A stretch of 64,000 bases of DNA from Bradyrhizobium sp. LMTR 3 (GCF_001693485.1 NZ_MAXC01000017.1:1-64000); one strand, 5' to 3'. Positions 17,271 through 26,400 are shown, numbered from the stretch's first letter. Notes: generated by a model not told the origin, from the letters alone. Numbers and translations are program-made.

Positions 17271-17663
17271 ATGCCATACTACGCTGCGATCGTCTCGTTG
17301 CTCACTGTGGCGTTCCATTTCTTCCTGGCCACGCGCGTCGCGGCGGCACATGGAAAGTTCAACGTGAAGCTTCCGGCAACGACCGGTAATGCAGACTTCG
17401 AGCGCGTGTTTCGCGTGCACATGAACACGCTCGAATGGATGCCGATCTTTCTAGTGCCGCTGTGGCTTTGCGCGATTTATCTGAACGACATCGCGGCCGC
17501 GACGCTCGGACTCGTCTGGATTGGCGGACGTGTATTGTACTTCACCGGCTACATCAAAGCGGTGGAGAAGCGTCTGCCCGGGTTCTTCATCCAATCGACC
17601 GCATGCGCCTTGCTGTTCGTCGGCGCCGTTGTCGGCATCGTCCTGCGCAGAACAAGCGGTTGA
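17271..17663 (+). CDS. MAPEG-family membrane protein
   Basis: 130 residues with four membrane segments: YAAIVSLLTVAFHFFLATR, ERVFRVHMNTLEWMPIFLVP (the MAPEG signature, with N and E), then two C-terminal helices. MAPEG proteins use glutathione in eicosanoid or xenobiotic metabolism; bacterial members are mostly uncharacterised. AGGA lies eight bases before the ATG. It may share the ArsR transcript, about 100 bases downstream. Confidence 0.85.
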   Translation: MPYYAAIVSLLTVAFHFFLATRVAAAHGKFNVKLPATTGNADFERVFRVHMNTLEWMPIFLVPLWLCAIYLNDIAAATLGLVWIGGRVLYFTGYIKAVEKRLPGFFIQSTACALLFVGAVVGIVLRRTSG

Positions 17664-17849
17664 TCGGCGTCGATGGTGGTGTTGCGGTGACAGTGCATCA
17701 ACTCGACAACTTGACTACGTCAATCGATGACTCGGCCGAAGTTGGCGGCGATAGCGTGTACCGGAGTGGCGCGCCGCACGGGTGATGATGAGAACTATGT
17801 CTACTCCATAGGCCTCTAAGGCCCGCCTGTGGCGCTCTTCGCCGACATT

Positions 17850-18249
17850 AGGACGACGACCCGAGCAGCAGCTGCAGCAGGTGACGAACTCTCGTGCGTG
17901 CCCAACAATCGGCAGGTTCATCGTGCAGGCGCAGCGTACGGGCGTCGTGATCGTGATCGTAGCGGCCGGCTCGCGGCGTCGGGCGAGGATAAGAATGACG
18001 TCGGCCGAGTGGACGCCTTCCTTAAGTGCCGTAGCGCAGGCGGTTTCGACCGCCGGCAGACCGTCGCTCAGCACTGGCCAGGATATCGACCATCTGCCGG
18101 TCGCCGCCCTGCACTCCCGAGAGCTTCCGACGCGCCCGGTCCAGTGCGGCCAGAAGGATCCAATCCTTGAAGGGTGCGCCGAATACCGCCGAGCCTTCGA
18201 TTTTCTGAGATTCGGGGCAAGCGAACTAAGTTTTGTCAGCGGCGATGTC
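17850..18249 (-). pseudogene. IS21-family istA transposase remnant
   Basis: Read on the minus strand, one frame gives FGAPFKDWILLAALDRARRK then GGDRQMVDIL. The next frame continues VLSDGLPAVETACATALKEG and HSADVILILARRREP; a third gives a LRLHDEP-like tail. This is the C-terminal region of IstA, broken by at least two frameshifts. No istB or terminal repeats are left. It fills the 650-base gap before the next gene. Confidence 0.7.
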
Positions 18250-18272
18250 ACAAGGCGCAAGACCGGGGTGTC
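18246..18272 (+). promoter_or_regulatory. ECF41-type sigma promoter
   Basis: TGTCACA (18246-18252), 16-base spacer, TGTC (18269-18272), against the published ECF41 consensus TGTCACA-N16-CGTC. It lies 45 bases before the CMD gene whose likely sigma factor is encoded at 20124. Confidence 0.65.
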
Positions 18273-18317
18273 TTAAAGATGTGATCAACCCAAACGCTCA
18301 CGCGAAGGAGAGTGATT

Positions 18318-18815
18318 ATGAGCCACCCCAATGCCCAATCGCGCCTGAACTTCATGGAGCAATCGCCCGATCTGTTCAAGAAACTCCAGGAACTCGGAAT
18401 TGCGATCGTCAAAAGCAGCGATATCGAGCCGGGGCTGGGCCAATTGGTGGACATCCGTGCCTCGCAGATAAACGGCTGCGCCGCCTGCCTGGACATGCAC
18501 GTCAAGCAGGCAAAGCTAAGCGGCGAGCGAGAGTTGCGCTTGTATCACATCGCGATCTGGCGCGAGTCGCCGCTGTTTTCCCCCAAGGAGCGCGCGGCGC
18601 TGGCCTGGACCGAGGCGCTGACCCAACTCGCGCGGACCGGCGTCTCCGATGACCTCTATGCCGAGCTGCGTGAGCAGTTCAGCGAAAAGGAACTCTCGAC
18701 GCTGACCTTCCGCGTGATCGGCATCAATGCGGCGAACCGCGTCAATGTGGCCTTCCGCACTCCGCCCGGCAAGTACGATAAGGAATTCGGTCTGGACAAG
18801 GCCGAGCTTGCCTAA
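18318..18815 (+). CDS. Carboxymuconolactone decarboxylase/AhpD-like protein
   Basis: 165 residues. The CMD/AhpD core carries the redox motif INGCAACLDMH with Cys54, Cys57 and His61, and an SPKERAALAWTEALTQ helix. AAGGAG precedes the ATG by seven bases. CMD proteins are the commonest partners of ECF41 sigma factors; one is encoded 1.3 kb downstream in the same direction, and an ECF41-type promoter stands directly upstream. Probably a peroxide or organic-radical detoxification enzyme, though the substrate is unproven. Confidence 0.88.
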   Translation: MSHPNAQSRLNFMEQSPDLFKKLQELGIAIVKSSDIEPGLGQLVDIRASQINGCAACLDMHVKQAKLSGERELRLYHIAIWRESPLFSPKERAALAWTEALTQLARTGVSDDLYAELREQFSEKELSTLTFRVIGINAANRVNVAFRTPPGKYDKEFGLDKAELA

Positions 18816-19097
18816 GGGGGCGAGCGATCCGGCGAATGCACCCCGCTGTCTGCGGCTTGGTCGCCAGGTTTGGGGCGACCGAGGTGATCGCCAAGGTCCA
18901 GCAACCGGCTTACGCAAAGCTGTGCGCTCGCCGCGTACTCTTCAATAGTGAGCTGGCAGTTCTGACGTGGCTCGCGAACGGTAACCACCTACGCAGCGCG
19001 ACGAGTGACAACTGGCGCATATGACAAGGGTACCCGAACCCATATTCGACGATGCAAATCGAATGTTCAGCGGAGATCAAAGAAAGAAGGAGACATC

Positions 19098-19949
19098 ATG
19101 AGTAAGACTTGGTTCGTCACCGGTTCGTCGCGCGGTTTGGGCCGCTGCTTCGTCGAGGCCGCCCTGTCTCGCGGCGACAGGGTGGCCGCGAGCGCCCGAA
19201 ACACCGCGAGTCTTGATGAACTGGCCGATGCCTATGGCGACGCCGTGCTTCCGCTCGAGCTGGACGTGACCGACAAGGTCGCGGTCTTCGAAAGCGTAAA
19301 GCGGGCCAAAGAACATTTCGGCCGTCTCGACGTCATCGTGAACAATGCCGGCTACGCGCAGATCGGCGCAATCGAGGAACTGACGGAGCAACAACTGCGC
19401 GACCAGTTCGAGACCAACGTGTTCGGCGCGGTTTGGGTCATTAAGGCCGCGCTGCCTTACCTGCGCGAGCAGGGCGCAGGGCACATCGTCCAAATGTCCT
19501 CGATCGGCGGGCTCATCGCGATGCCGCTCGGCGGCGCATACCAAGCCTCCAAATGGTCCCTCGAAGCTCTGAATGACACCCTTGTCCAAGAAGTCGCCGA
19601 TTTCGGCATCAAGGTGACCGTGGTCGAGCCCGTCGGCTTCGCCACTAGGTCCGGCAAGAATCCGAATCCATTAGCCAACGGTCACATGGCCGAGGCTAAC
19701 CCGGTCTACGACGGACTCCGCCAGCGCCTTGCCGTGCTCGTGGGAAAGCAGCCCGCCGGCGACCCGGCCGCTGCGGCCCAGGCACTCCTCAAGATCGTCG
19801 ATTCCGATACCCCGCCCCTGAGGGTGCTTTTCGGCCGGGGCTTCTACCAAATGCTCCAGCAGGTCTACGCCGACAGGCTCAAGTCCTGGGCCGACTGGCA
19901 GAACCTCTCGGTGGAGGCTCACGGGCAAGCCCAATCAAGAGATCGGTGA
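19098..19949 (+). CDS. SDR-family oxidoreductase
   Basis: 283 residues, classical SDR: TGSSRGLG at 8-15, NNAGYAQ, and a catalytic GAYQASK. The TWFVTGSSRGLG opening and C-terminal length fit the NADP-dependent oxidoreductase group with LASPO-like members. AAGGAG lies before the ATG. It sits between the CMD protein and the ECF41 sigma factor, and oxidoreductases are a known second partner class of ECF41. Confidence 0.88.
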   Translation: MSKTWFVTGSSRGLGRCFVEAALSRGDRVAASARNTASLDELADAYGDAVLPLELDVTDKVAVFESVKRAKEHFGRLDVIVNNAGYAQIGAIEELTEQQLRDQFETNVFGAVWVIKAALPYLREQGAGHIVQMSSIGGLIAMPLGGAYQASKWSLEALNDTLVQEVADFGIKVTVVEPVGFATRSGKNPNPLANGHMAEANPVYDGLRQRLAVLVGKQPAGDPAAAAQALLKIVDSDTPPLRVLFGRGFYQMLQQVYADRLKSWADWQNLSVEAHGQAQSRDR

Positions 19950-20123
19950 CCCCTTCGGCGTGAGCTTTCGAGATCTGAGACGAGTGCATCAACCATGCCC
20001 GAATACAGACGGCATGCGTGAGGCGGTGGCGTTCTGGTGGTAGTCTTGCGGCACAGGCGAGGCCATTTAGTGCGCTCTCCCTTTATTGAGAATTCGACGC
20101 GTTCCGAGCTGTTTGGCGAAGCG

Positions 20124-21062
20124 ATGGCGCTGAATGAGAGGGATCGAGATTTGAACGACCATGCCATTAACGACCATGCCATTGATGTGGCGACGGAGGC
20201 TTTCACAGAGCACCGTGATCTGCTCTTCACGGTCGCATACGAGATGCTTGGATCGGCATCTGATGCCGAAGACGTCCTTCAGGAGACCTGGCTGCGTTGG
20301 GTGAAGGTCGACTTGGGACAGGTACGCAACAAACGCGCCTATCTTGTCCGAATTGCAACTAGGCAGGCGCTGAATCGGCTCCGCACGATAAAACGGCGCA
20401 GGGAGGAATATGTCGGGCCGTGGCTGCCTGAGCCGTTGATCACTGCGCCGGATGTGACGGAAGACGTCGAACTCGCCGAAAGTGTTTCCATGGCGCTCAT
20501 GATCGTCCTTGAGACGCTGTCACCGGTCGAGCGCGCTGTCTTCATTCTTCGCGACGCCTTTGATGTAACTTATGAGGAGATCGCCGCCGTCGTCGACAAG
20601 ACTCCCACGGCCGTCCGCCAAATAGCGCATCGGGCCCGTCTGCACGTCGATGCGCGCCGCCCTCGCCAAGTGGTCTCTCCGGCCGAGGCGAGGAGGGCAC
20701 TGGAGTTATTTCGCCGTGCACTCGAATCCGGGAATCCCCAGGACCTCATCAACGTGCTTGCGCCTGACGTCGTCCTCGTGAGCGACGGCGGCGGCGTAAA
20801 GCAGGCTGCGCTGCGCCCGATCATCGGGGCACAAAGGGTTGTCGGGATGTTCGTCCACGGCCTCCCGAAGATCGAAGGTGCGCTCACTGGCGAGCACACT
20901 GTCGTCAACGGCAACCCGGCGCTCCTCATGCGCCTTGATGGGAAAATCGACGGCGTCCTTGCGGTCCGGGTCGAGGACGCGCGCATCACCGGTCTTTACT
21001 ACGTTCGAAACCCAGAGAAGCTGACACGGATCGCATCCATGACGTCGCTGACACTCGCATGA
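20124..21062 (+). CDS. sigJ: ECF41-type RNA polymerase sigma factor with SnoaL-like tail
   Basis: About 312 residues from this ATG; the frame opens at 20037. Sigma region 2 is at about 25-90 (LLFTVAYEMLGSASDAEDVL, ETWLRW) and region 4 at about 130-180 (LSPVERAVFILRDAFDVTYE, AVRQIAHRAR). A C-terminal extension of about 130 residues has the NTF2/SnoaL fold. That extension takes the place of an anti-sigma factor in the SigJ/ECF41 group and contacts the core to tune activity. No anti-sigma gene is adjacent, as expected. Upstream CMD and SDR genes are its probable targets. Confidence 0.88.
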   Translation: MALNERDRDLNDHAINDHAIDVATEAFTEHRDLLFTVAYEMLGSASDAEDVLQETWLRWVKVDLGQVRNKRAYLVRIATRQALNRLRTIKRRREEYVGPWLPEPLITAPDVTEDVELAESVSMALMIVLETLSPVERAVFILRDAFDVTYEEIAAVVDKTPTAVRQIAHRARLHVDARRPRQVVSPAEARRALELFRRALESGNPQDLINVLAPDVVLVSDGGGVKQAALRPIIGAQRVVGMFVHGLPKIEGALTGEHTVVNGNPALLMRLDGKIDGVLAVRVEDARITGLYYVRNPEKLTRIASMTSLTLA

Positions 21063-21072
21063 GCAGCGGCCC

Positions 21073-21381
21073 CGAACGAGCGGCCGCATCGATCATGAAG
21101 GGTATGTCGGTTCTGGTTGCGCTGCGAAGCCCAAGCGCCGCCGCGAGTTCACGGGCATGATCCGTCATGGTCTGGTCCCGGCTTGCATAATCGGCGAGCG
21201 CCTCAGCCGGAAGTTCGAGCTGCTCGGCGATGAAGGTCACCAATTCTTCTGGGAGAGCTGCGGAGCGGTTGAGGACCTGCGCCATTGTCATGGCGGGATG
21301 GCGAAACAGCGCGAGCTGGAGAGCAGCACCGAGGCGATTGCGGTCCTCCCGCCGCAGGCTCAAAGCTATGCAATCCGCCGT
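21073..21381 (-). pseudogene. Tn3-family transposase N-terminal fragment
   Basis: The minus-strand frame contains LSLRREDRNRLGAALQLALF, then LPEELVTFIAEQLELPAEAL and DYASRDQTMTDHARELAAAL. This matches the DUF4158 N-terminal domain of Tn3-family transposases, whose usual text is RxxxNRLGFAxQLxxLR...YxxRxxTRxxHxxEL. The catalytic DDE part is absent and no 38-bp ends are seen, so it is a relic lying between the sigma gene and tRNA-Arg. Confidence 0.6.
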
Positions 21382-21530
21382 CCACGAACACCTCGCGCCC
21401 GTCTGGAAGCTGCTGTCGCCGCCGTTACTACGCCTTTCGCGCGCAGGATATTTCTCGCGCTTCACTCAGCCGTAGTTCCGGCGGCGATTGGCGGTAATTC
21501 TCGGTGTTGGCGTGGTGGAAATGACAGAAG

Positions 21531-21607
21531 TGGCGCGCTCGGAGAGATTCGAACTCCCGACCCTCGGAATCGAAATCCGATGCTCTATCCAGCTGAGCTA
21601 CGAGCGC
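21531..21607 (-). tRNA. tRNA-Arg (anticodon TCG)
   Basis: 77-base cloverleaf with encoded CCA. Acceptor GCGCTCG pairs with CGAGCGC, D-stem GCTC/GAGC, anticodon stem TCGGA/TCCGA around loop TTTCGAT, T-arm loop TTCGAAT. Discriminator G. Confidence 0.95.
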
Positions 21608-21655
21608 CTGCGGTGGCTCGTACCAGACTTGGCCTGATAGAGCCAGTAGCGGAGG

Positions 21656-21910
21656 CTAGTAGCAGGGATGCCGGCGGCGGTCCTGGCCGATATAGGCGGC
21701 CGCGCCCTGGCGGCAGAGGACGGTGGAGGGGCCGTCGTAATAGGCGAAGGTGCCGGGCTGCAGGCCAGGCCCGTAATTGTGCAGGAAGCTGATGGGGTAG
21801 GGCAGGCCCCAATTATGCAGGTGCCGATTATGGCGGGCGTCCGCCAGGTTTGGGGCGAGGGCCGCGGTGGAGAGGAGGGCGGCGGCAGCGAAAAACTTTG
21901 CTTTGGTCAT
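21656..21910 (-). CDS. Exported hypothetical protein
   Basis: 84 residues. Signal peptide MTKAKFFAAAALLSTAALAP is followed by a His/Tyr/Pro-rich mature peptide ending GQDRRRHPCY. The C-terminal pattern (Cys...IGxDRRRHPC) resembles the exported protein at 29074 (TFIGADGRRHIC), suggesting a small paralogous family. SD GGAG is seven bases from the ATG. Confidence 0.7.
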   Translation of the reverse strand: MTKAKFFAAAALLSTAALAPNLADARHNRHLHNWGLPYPISFLHNYGPGLQPGTFAYYDGPSTVLCRQGAAAYIGQDRRRHPCY

Positions 21911-22240
21911 TTCGATTCTCCGGAAGTCCCACTGAAGCTCTAGTGATTCGATCTGAATGGACAGAAATTCGTGCGAAGAAAGTGTGTTAAAACAACAAGT
22001 TAGAAGCCTAAGCTGCGAATCGATCGAAGCCCGCAACCGCTGCTACTTTGGCTGGTCCAATTTCCCATTCTAGGAGAAGCGGGCAGAAATGCTGCGGAAA
22101 ACCATCCTAACGCGCCCATTTTTGGCCTCAAGGGATGCTTAACGAATTCCTAACACAGTCCGGCCAGAGTTCTGTCCGATCTGACTTCAAGGGCCGACCT
22201 ATCCCCGTCTGACAAAGGTTACCCGGTTCCCGATCGACCT
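21911..22240. other. Divergent intergenic region, no gene
   Basis: 330 bases shared by two divergent exported-protein genes, AT-richer than its surroundings. Contains the runs GTTAAAACAACAAG and CTTAACGAATTCCTAACAC. No recognisable sigma consensus or hairpin. Confidence 0.35.
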
Positions 22241-22687
22241 ATGCGCATCACGTCTCTTGCCTTGCTGTCCCTCTCGGTCCTGGTCGCGAGCCCGGCGCGC
22301 GCCGACTTGCATATCACGCGCGACCACGGCGGTTATGTCGAGGAGTACAAGGCCAAGTACAAGCGCATCCGCGACCGCAAGGAGCGGGTCATCATCGACG
22401 GCATCTGCAACTCGGCCTGCACGCTGGTGTTCGGCATCGTGCCGATGAACAAGATCTGCGTCACGCCGAAGGCGAGCGTTGGTTTCCACCAGGCCTATTA
22501 CGACAAGGCCTTCACTTTCGGCATCAAGGTCACGAGTGCTGAAGGGACGTCGGACCTGATGTCCTATTATCCGGAAACGGTGAAGGACTGGATTCGCCGC
22601 AACGGCGGGCTCACCACCGAGATGAAGAAGATCAAGAACGGCCGCGAGCTCTGGAGGATCGTCGATCCCTGTCCGGAAGAGTGGTAA
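22241..22687 (+). CDS. Periplasmic ClpP/crotonase-like protein (COG3904 type)
   Basis: 148 residues. Signal peptide MRITSLALLSLSVLVASPARA is followed by VIIDGICNSACTLVFGIVP, where the Ser in the NSACT motif matches the nucleophile position of ClpP-fold periplasmic proteases, then GFHQAY supplying a candidate His. COG3904 proteins keep this compact Ser-His arrangement; activity and substrate are unproven. It stands alone. Confidence 0.7.
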   Translation: MRITSLALLSLSVLVASPARADLHITRDHGGYVEEYKAKYKRIRDRKERVIIDGICNSACTLVFGIVPMNKICVTPKASVGFHQAYYDKAFTFGIKVTSAEGTSDLMSYYPETVKDWIRRNGGLTTEMKKIKNGRELWRIVDPCPEEW

Positions 22688-22842
22688 TCGCCGTTACCTT
22701 TCGCGCAAGCCCCAGAACGTAACTTCGCCACGATAGGTTCGCCGCGCTTCATCAAATCGTTCTTCGATATGTGAAATCGCGGCGACGGTTCGCGTGACCG
22801 ACCCTTGCCGCACAACATGCGATCGGGCAACAGGGACGGCAA

Positions 22843-23718
22843 ATGACTGGCGACTTCGAAAAAATTGCCGCGCGCGCAGCGCCCGCGATCTTTGTCGTGC
22901 TCTGGAGCACGGGCTTCATCGGCACCAAATATGTGCTGAACAGCGCCGAGCCGCTGACCTATCTCGCGATCCGAATGGCGTTCGTGGTGGGACTGATGGC
23001 GATCATCGTCGTAGTCGCGCGGCCGCGCTGGCCGGACCGCGTCGGCATCGCGCACAGCGCCGTCGCCGGCATTCTCGTGCACGGCATCTATCTCGGCGGC
23101 ACGGCGATCGCGATTGCGCACTCGATCCCGGCGGGGCTCTCGGCTTTGATTCCGGGCCTGCAGCCGATTCTCACCTCGACGCTTGCGAGCCGCTGGCTCG
23201 GCGAGCGCGTGACGCCGCTGCAATGGAGCGGATTGCTGCTCGGGCTCGCCGGCGTCGTGCTGATCCTGCACGACAGGCCGGTGGGCGGAGAGGCGGGCTG
23301 GGGATGGCTCGCCTCGGCCGTTTCGCTGGTCAGCATCACGCTCGGCACGCTGTACCAGCGCCGCTACTGCAGCGCGATCGACTGGCGGTCCGGCAATCTC
23401 GTGCAATACGTCGCGGTGACGATCTTGTTCAGTCTCGGCGCATGGCTGTTCGAGACCAACGAGGTGCATTGGACCACCGAGTTCATCCTGGCGCTGGCCT
23501 GGCTTGCGGTCGTGCTGTCGATCGGATCGATCGGGCTGCTCTATTGGCTGATCCGGCGCTCGGCCGCGACGTCGGTAGCGAGCCTGTTCTATCTGGTGCC
23601 CGCGGTGACGTCGCTGATGGCCTATGTGCTGTTCGGCGAGCGGCTGGACGTGGTCTCGATTGCCGGCATGGCCGCCTGCGCGGCGGCCGTGCTGGTGGTC
23701 AACCGCCGCTCAGTTTGA
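22843..23718 (+). CDS. EamA/DMT-superfamily transporter
   Basis: 291 residues with ten membrane helices in two EamA repeats (about 15-140 and 160-288). Motifs WSTGFIGTKYVLNSAEPLTY and a C-terminal VTSLMAYVLFGERLDVVSIA are typical of drug/metabolite exporters. Substrate unknown. The C-terminal NRRSV is basic and cytosolic as expected. Confidence 0.9.
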   Translation: MTGDFEKIAARAAPAIFVVLWSTGFIGTKYVLNSAEPLTYLAIRMAFVVGLMAIIVVVARPRWPDRVGIAHSAVAGILVHGIYLGGTAIAIAHSIPAGLSALIPGLQPILTSTLASRWLGERVTPLQWSGLLLGLAGVVLILHDRPVGGEAGWGWLASAVSLVSITLGTLYQRRYCSAIDWRSGNLVQYVAVTILFSLGAWLFETNEVHWTTEFILALAWLAVVLSIGSIGLLYWLIRRSAATSVASLFYLVPAVTSLMAYVLFGERLDVVSIAGMAACAAAVLVVNRRSV

Positions 23719-23849
23719 AGTAGAGCGTTCGGGCTTCCTGCACGCATAAATTTCATGAAGCTTATCAGTATTTTCCCTGAGTTGTGCCCATTAAGGCGAT
23801 CGTAAGCAAAACGGGTCAGATTGGGCGGGATTTTGGGGGAATTCTCGTT

Positions 23850-25586
23850 ATGACCACGCAATCCATTGGAAAGTTCTTGCCGGCGCTCAAGCTGCGCCTC
23901 GGTACCAAGGCTGTCATCTGTGCGATCCTCCTGATCGCGGTGAATACCGCGCTGGTGGTCGGGGCGGCCCATTGGTCGCTGACTTCCGAATTCGGTGACC
24001 GGGCGCTGCGGGACATCGAGGTCAACCTGCGCACGCTGGGTCTGGCTTTTGCCGAGACCTATAGCGACGCCAAGATCACACTCAAGGACGGGGCGGTCGC
24101 CCGGGCCGAAATTCCGAAGATGCCCGAGTTCAAGGACCACGCGATCGTCGATCGCGCGGTGGGCTATGCCGGCGGCAACGCGACGCTTTTCGTCTATGAC
24201 GACGCCAGCAACCAGTTCGTCCGCCGCACCACCAATGTGAAGAAGGAGAACGGCGACCGCGCCGTCGGCACTCAGCTCGCGGCCGATCACCCCGGGCAGG
24301 CAGTGGTGCGCCGCGGAGAAGCCTACCGCGGCCCGGCAACGCTGTTCGGCAAGACGTTCATGACCGCCTACTACCCGATCGTGAATTCGGCCGGCAAGGT
24401 GATCGGTCTGCTGTATGTCGGCATTCCCATGGCTCACTACGAGAGCATGCTGTCGCATGCCATTCAGAACATGGCTATCGCAGCCGGCATTGCCGCGCTG
24501 CTGGTGATGTTGCTGACCTTGCTGCTCGTGCGCCAGGTGACCAAGCCGCTGACGTCGGTCACGGCCTCGCTTACTGCCATTGCCAACGGCAACGCCGAAG
24601 TCGAAATCGACTGCGACGACCGGACGGACGAGATCGGCGAGATTGCGCGTACGCTTGCGGTGTTCAAGAACAATTCGGTCGAACGCCGGCGCTTGCGCGA
24701 CGAGCAGACCGCGGCTGCCGCTGCCGCTGCCGAGCAGCGCAAGTCGGAATTGCGCGGCTTCGTCGACGAGTTCCAGACCGGCGTTGGCGGCATCCTCGAC
24801 AAGGTGCTGAGCTCCTCCGGTGAATTCGAGCGTGTCGCGCGGCAGCTCACCGACACCGCGCGGACTACTGCAAGCCTGTCCGGCAAGTCGGCCGGCGCTT
24901 CCGAAACCGCCTCCGAGCATGTCCGCACCGCGGCGGCCGCCTCCGACGAGCTCTCCAGCTCGATCGCCGAAATCACCCGCCGCGTCCAGGAATCGAACGG
25001 CATCGCAGCAGACGCCGTCAAGCAGGCCGCCGCCACCGACCAGCGCATCAACGAATTGTCGGAAGCCGGCGCCCGGATCGGCGACGTGGTGAAGCTGATC
25101 ACCTCGATCGCCGAGCAGACCAACCTCTTGGCGCTTAACGCCACCATCGAGGCGGCGCGGGCAGGCGATGCCGGCCGCGGCTTTGCCGTGGTGGCGCAGG
25201 AGGTCAAGAGCCTCGCCGGTCAGACGGCCAAGGCGACGGAAGAGATATCCAGCCAGATCGGCAGCATGCAGCTTGCGACCGAAGAGTCGGTCAGCGCGAT
25301 CAAGGCGATCGGCCAGACCATCGAGCGCATCAGCGATATCGCCACCTCGATCTCGGCGGCGGTCGAGCAGCAGCGCAGCGCGACCCAGAACATTGCGCAG
25401 AGCGTGCGCGCGGCGGCGAGCGGCACGGCCGATGTTGCGGCCAACATCCGCAACGCCGCGCAGGGCGCCGACGAGACCGGCGAGACCTCGAGCCGGATGT
25501 TTGCCTCTGCGCAGAATCTGTCGAGCGAAAGCCTGCACCTGAAGGCCGAGGTGGAAAGATTCCTCGACCGCGTCCGCGCCGCCTGA
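23850..25586 (+). CDS. Methyl-accepting chemotaxis protein with Cache sensor
   Basis: 578 residues. TM1 about 19-42, periplasmic single Cache (Cache_3/Cache_2-like, AKITLKDGAVARAEIPKMPE to GKVIGLLYVGIP), TM2 about 208-232, HAMP, then the signalling domain. The kinase-contact hairpin reads IAEQTNLLALNATIEAARAG with GRGFAVVAQEVKSLA. ATG chosen after GGGGGA; the frame opens at 23784. No CheB/CheR tethering pentapeptide at the C-terminus and no che genes nearby. Confidence 0.93.
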   Translation: MTTQSIGKFLPALKLRLGTKAVICAILLIAVNTALVVGAAHWSLTSEFGDRALRDIEVNLRTLGLAFAETYSDAKITLKDGAVARAEIPKMPEFKDHAIVDRAVGYAGGNATLFVYDDASNQFVRRTTNVKKENGDRAVGTQLAADHPGQAVVRRGEAYRGPATLFGKTFMTAYYPIVNSAGKVIGLLYVGIPMAHYESMLSHAIQNMAIAAGIAALLVMLLTLLLVRQVTKPLTSVTASLTAIANGNAEVEIDCDDRTDEIGEIARTLAVFKNNSVERRRLRDEQTAAAAAAAEQRKSELRGFVDEFQTGVGGILDKVLSSSGEFERVARQLTDTARTTASLSGKSAGASETASEHVRTAAAASDELSSSIAEITRRVQESNGIAADAVKQAAATDQRINELSEAGARIGDVVKLITSIAEQTNLLALNATIEAARAGDAGRGFAVVAQEVKSLAGQTAKATEEISSQIGSMQLATEESVSAIKAIGQTIERISDIATSISAAVEQQRSATQNIAQSVRAAASGTADVAANIRNAAQGADETGETSSRMFASAQNLSSESLHLKAEVERFLDRVRAA

Positions 25587-25609
25587 CGGAAGCGTCACGG
25601 CGGATCACC

Positions 25610-25712
25610 GTCATTCCGGGATGGTCCGAAGGACCAGACCCGGAATCTCGAGATCCCCCGATGCGCAATTGCGCATCTGAGGTCTGGTGCTTGCGCACCA
25701 TCCCGGGATGAC
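25610..25712. repeat. Diverged long palindromic repeat
   Basis: Same family as 3097-3177: begins GTCATTCCGGGATGGTCCGA and ends ACCATCCCGGGATGAC, but the centre is replaced by CCCGATGCGCAATTGCGCATC, itself a hairpin. Placed between the convergent chemoreceptor and peroxiredoxin genes. Confidence 0.75.
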
Positions 25713-25740
25713 GGTTTCGATTGCTTCGCAATCGCCACCG

Positions 25741-26400
25741 TCACTTCGGTTGCGGCACGATCCGGATATAGGGCTTCGGCGCCTTCCAGCCGGCCGGATA
25801 GATCGTCTTCGCCTCGTCGTCGCTGACGGAGCCCGCGATGATGACGTCCTCGCCCTGTTTCCAGTCGGCCGGCGTCGCGACGCGATGCTTGGCCGTCATC
25901 TGCAGGGAATCGATGGCGCGCAGGATTTCCGCGAAATTGCGGCCCGTGGTCATCGGATACACCAGCACCAGCTTGATCTTCTTGTCGGGACCGATGATGA
26001 AGACGTTGCGGACGGTCTGGTTGTCGGCGGGCGTGCGCGTGAGCGGATCGCCCGACGTTGAGGCCGGCAGCATGTCGTAGAGCTTGGAGACGTTGAAATC
26101 GATGTCGCCGATCATCGGATAATTCGGCGCCGCGCCCTGCGTCTCCTTGATGTCCTCGGACCATTTCGAATGCCGGTCGACGGGATCGACGCTCAAGCCC
26201 ATCAGCTTGACGCCGCGCTTGTCGAATTCCGGCTTCAACTTCGCGAGAGCGCCGAGTTCGGTGGTGCAAACCGGCGTGAAATCCTTCGGGTGCGAGAACA
26301 AAAGCGCCCAGTTGTTGCCGATCCAGTCGTGGAATTTGATTTTCCCTTCCGTGGTCTCAGCTTCGAAATCGGGGGCGGTTGCGCCAATCTGGAGTGCCAT
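25741..26400 (-). CDS. 1-Cys peroxiredoxin (Prx6 type)
   Basis: 219 residues. The peroxidatic Cys45 sits in HPKDFTPVCTTELG, and there is no resolving Cys. The long C-terminal arm (KGWKAPKPYIR-like PAGWKAPKPYIRIVPQP) is typical of the Prx6 subfamily, which dimerises and is reduced by external thiols or ascorbate. It reduces H2O2 and organic peroxides in the cytosol. Single gene. Confidence 0.93.
   Translation of the reverse strand: MALQIGATAPDFEAETTEGKIKFHDWIGNNWALLFSHPKDFTPVCTTELGALAKLKPEFDKRGVKLMGLSVDPVDRHSKWSEDIKETQGAAPNYPMIGDIDFNVSKLYDMLPASTSGDPLTRTPADNQTVRNVFIIGPDKKIKLVLVYPMTTGRNFAEILRAIDSLQMTAKHRVATPADWKQGEDVIIAGSVSDDEAKTIYPAGWKAPKPYIRIVPQPK

Noticed and set aside
23622..25598. 658-residue minus-strand open frame
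   Set aside because: Exact antisense of the chemoreceptor; GC-rich codon bias keeps the opposite frame open. No SD or domain.
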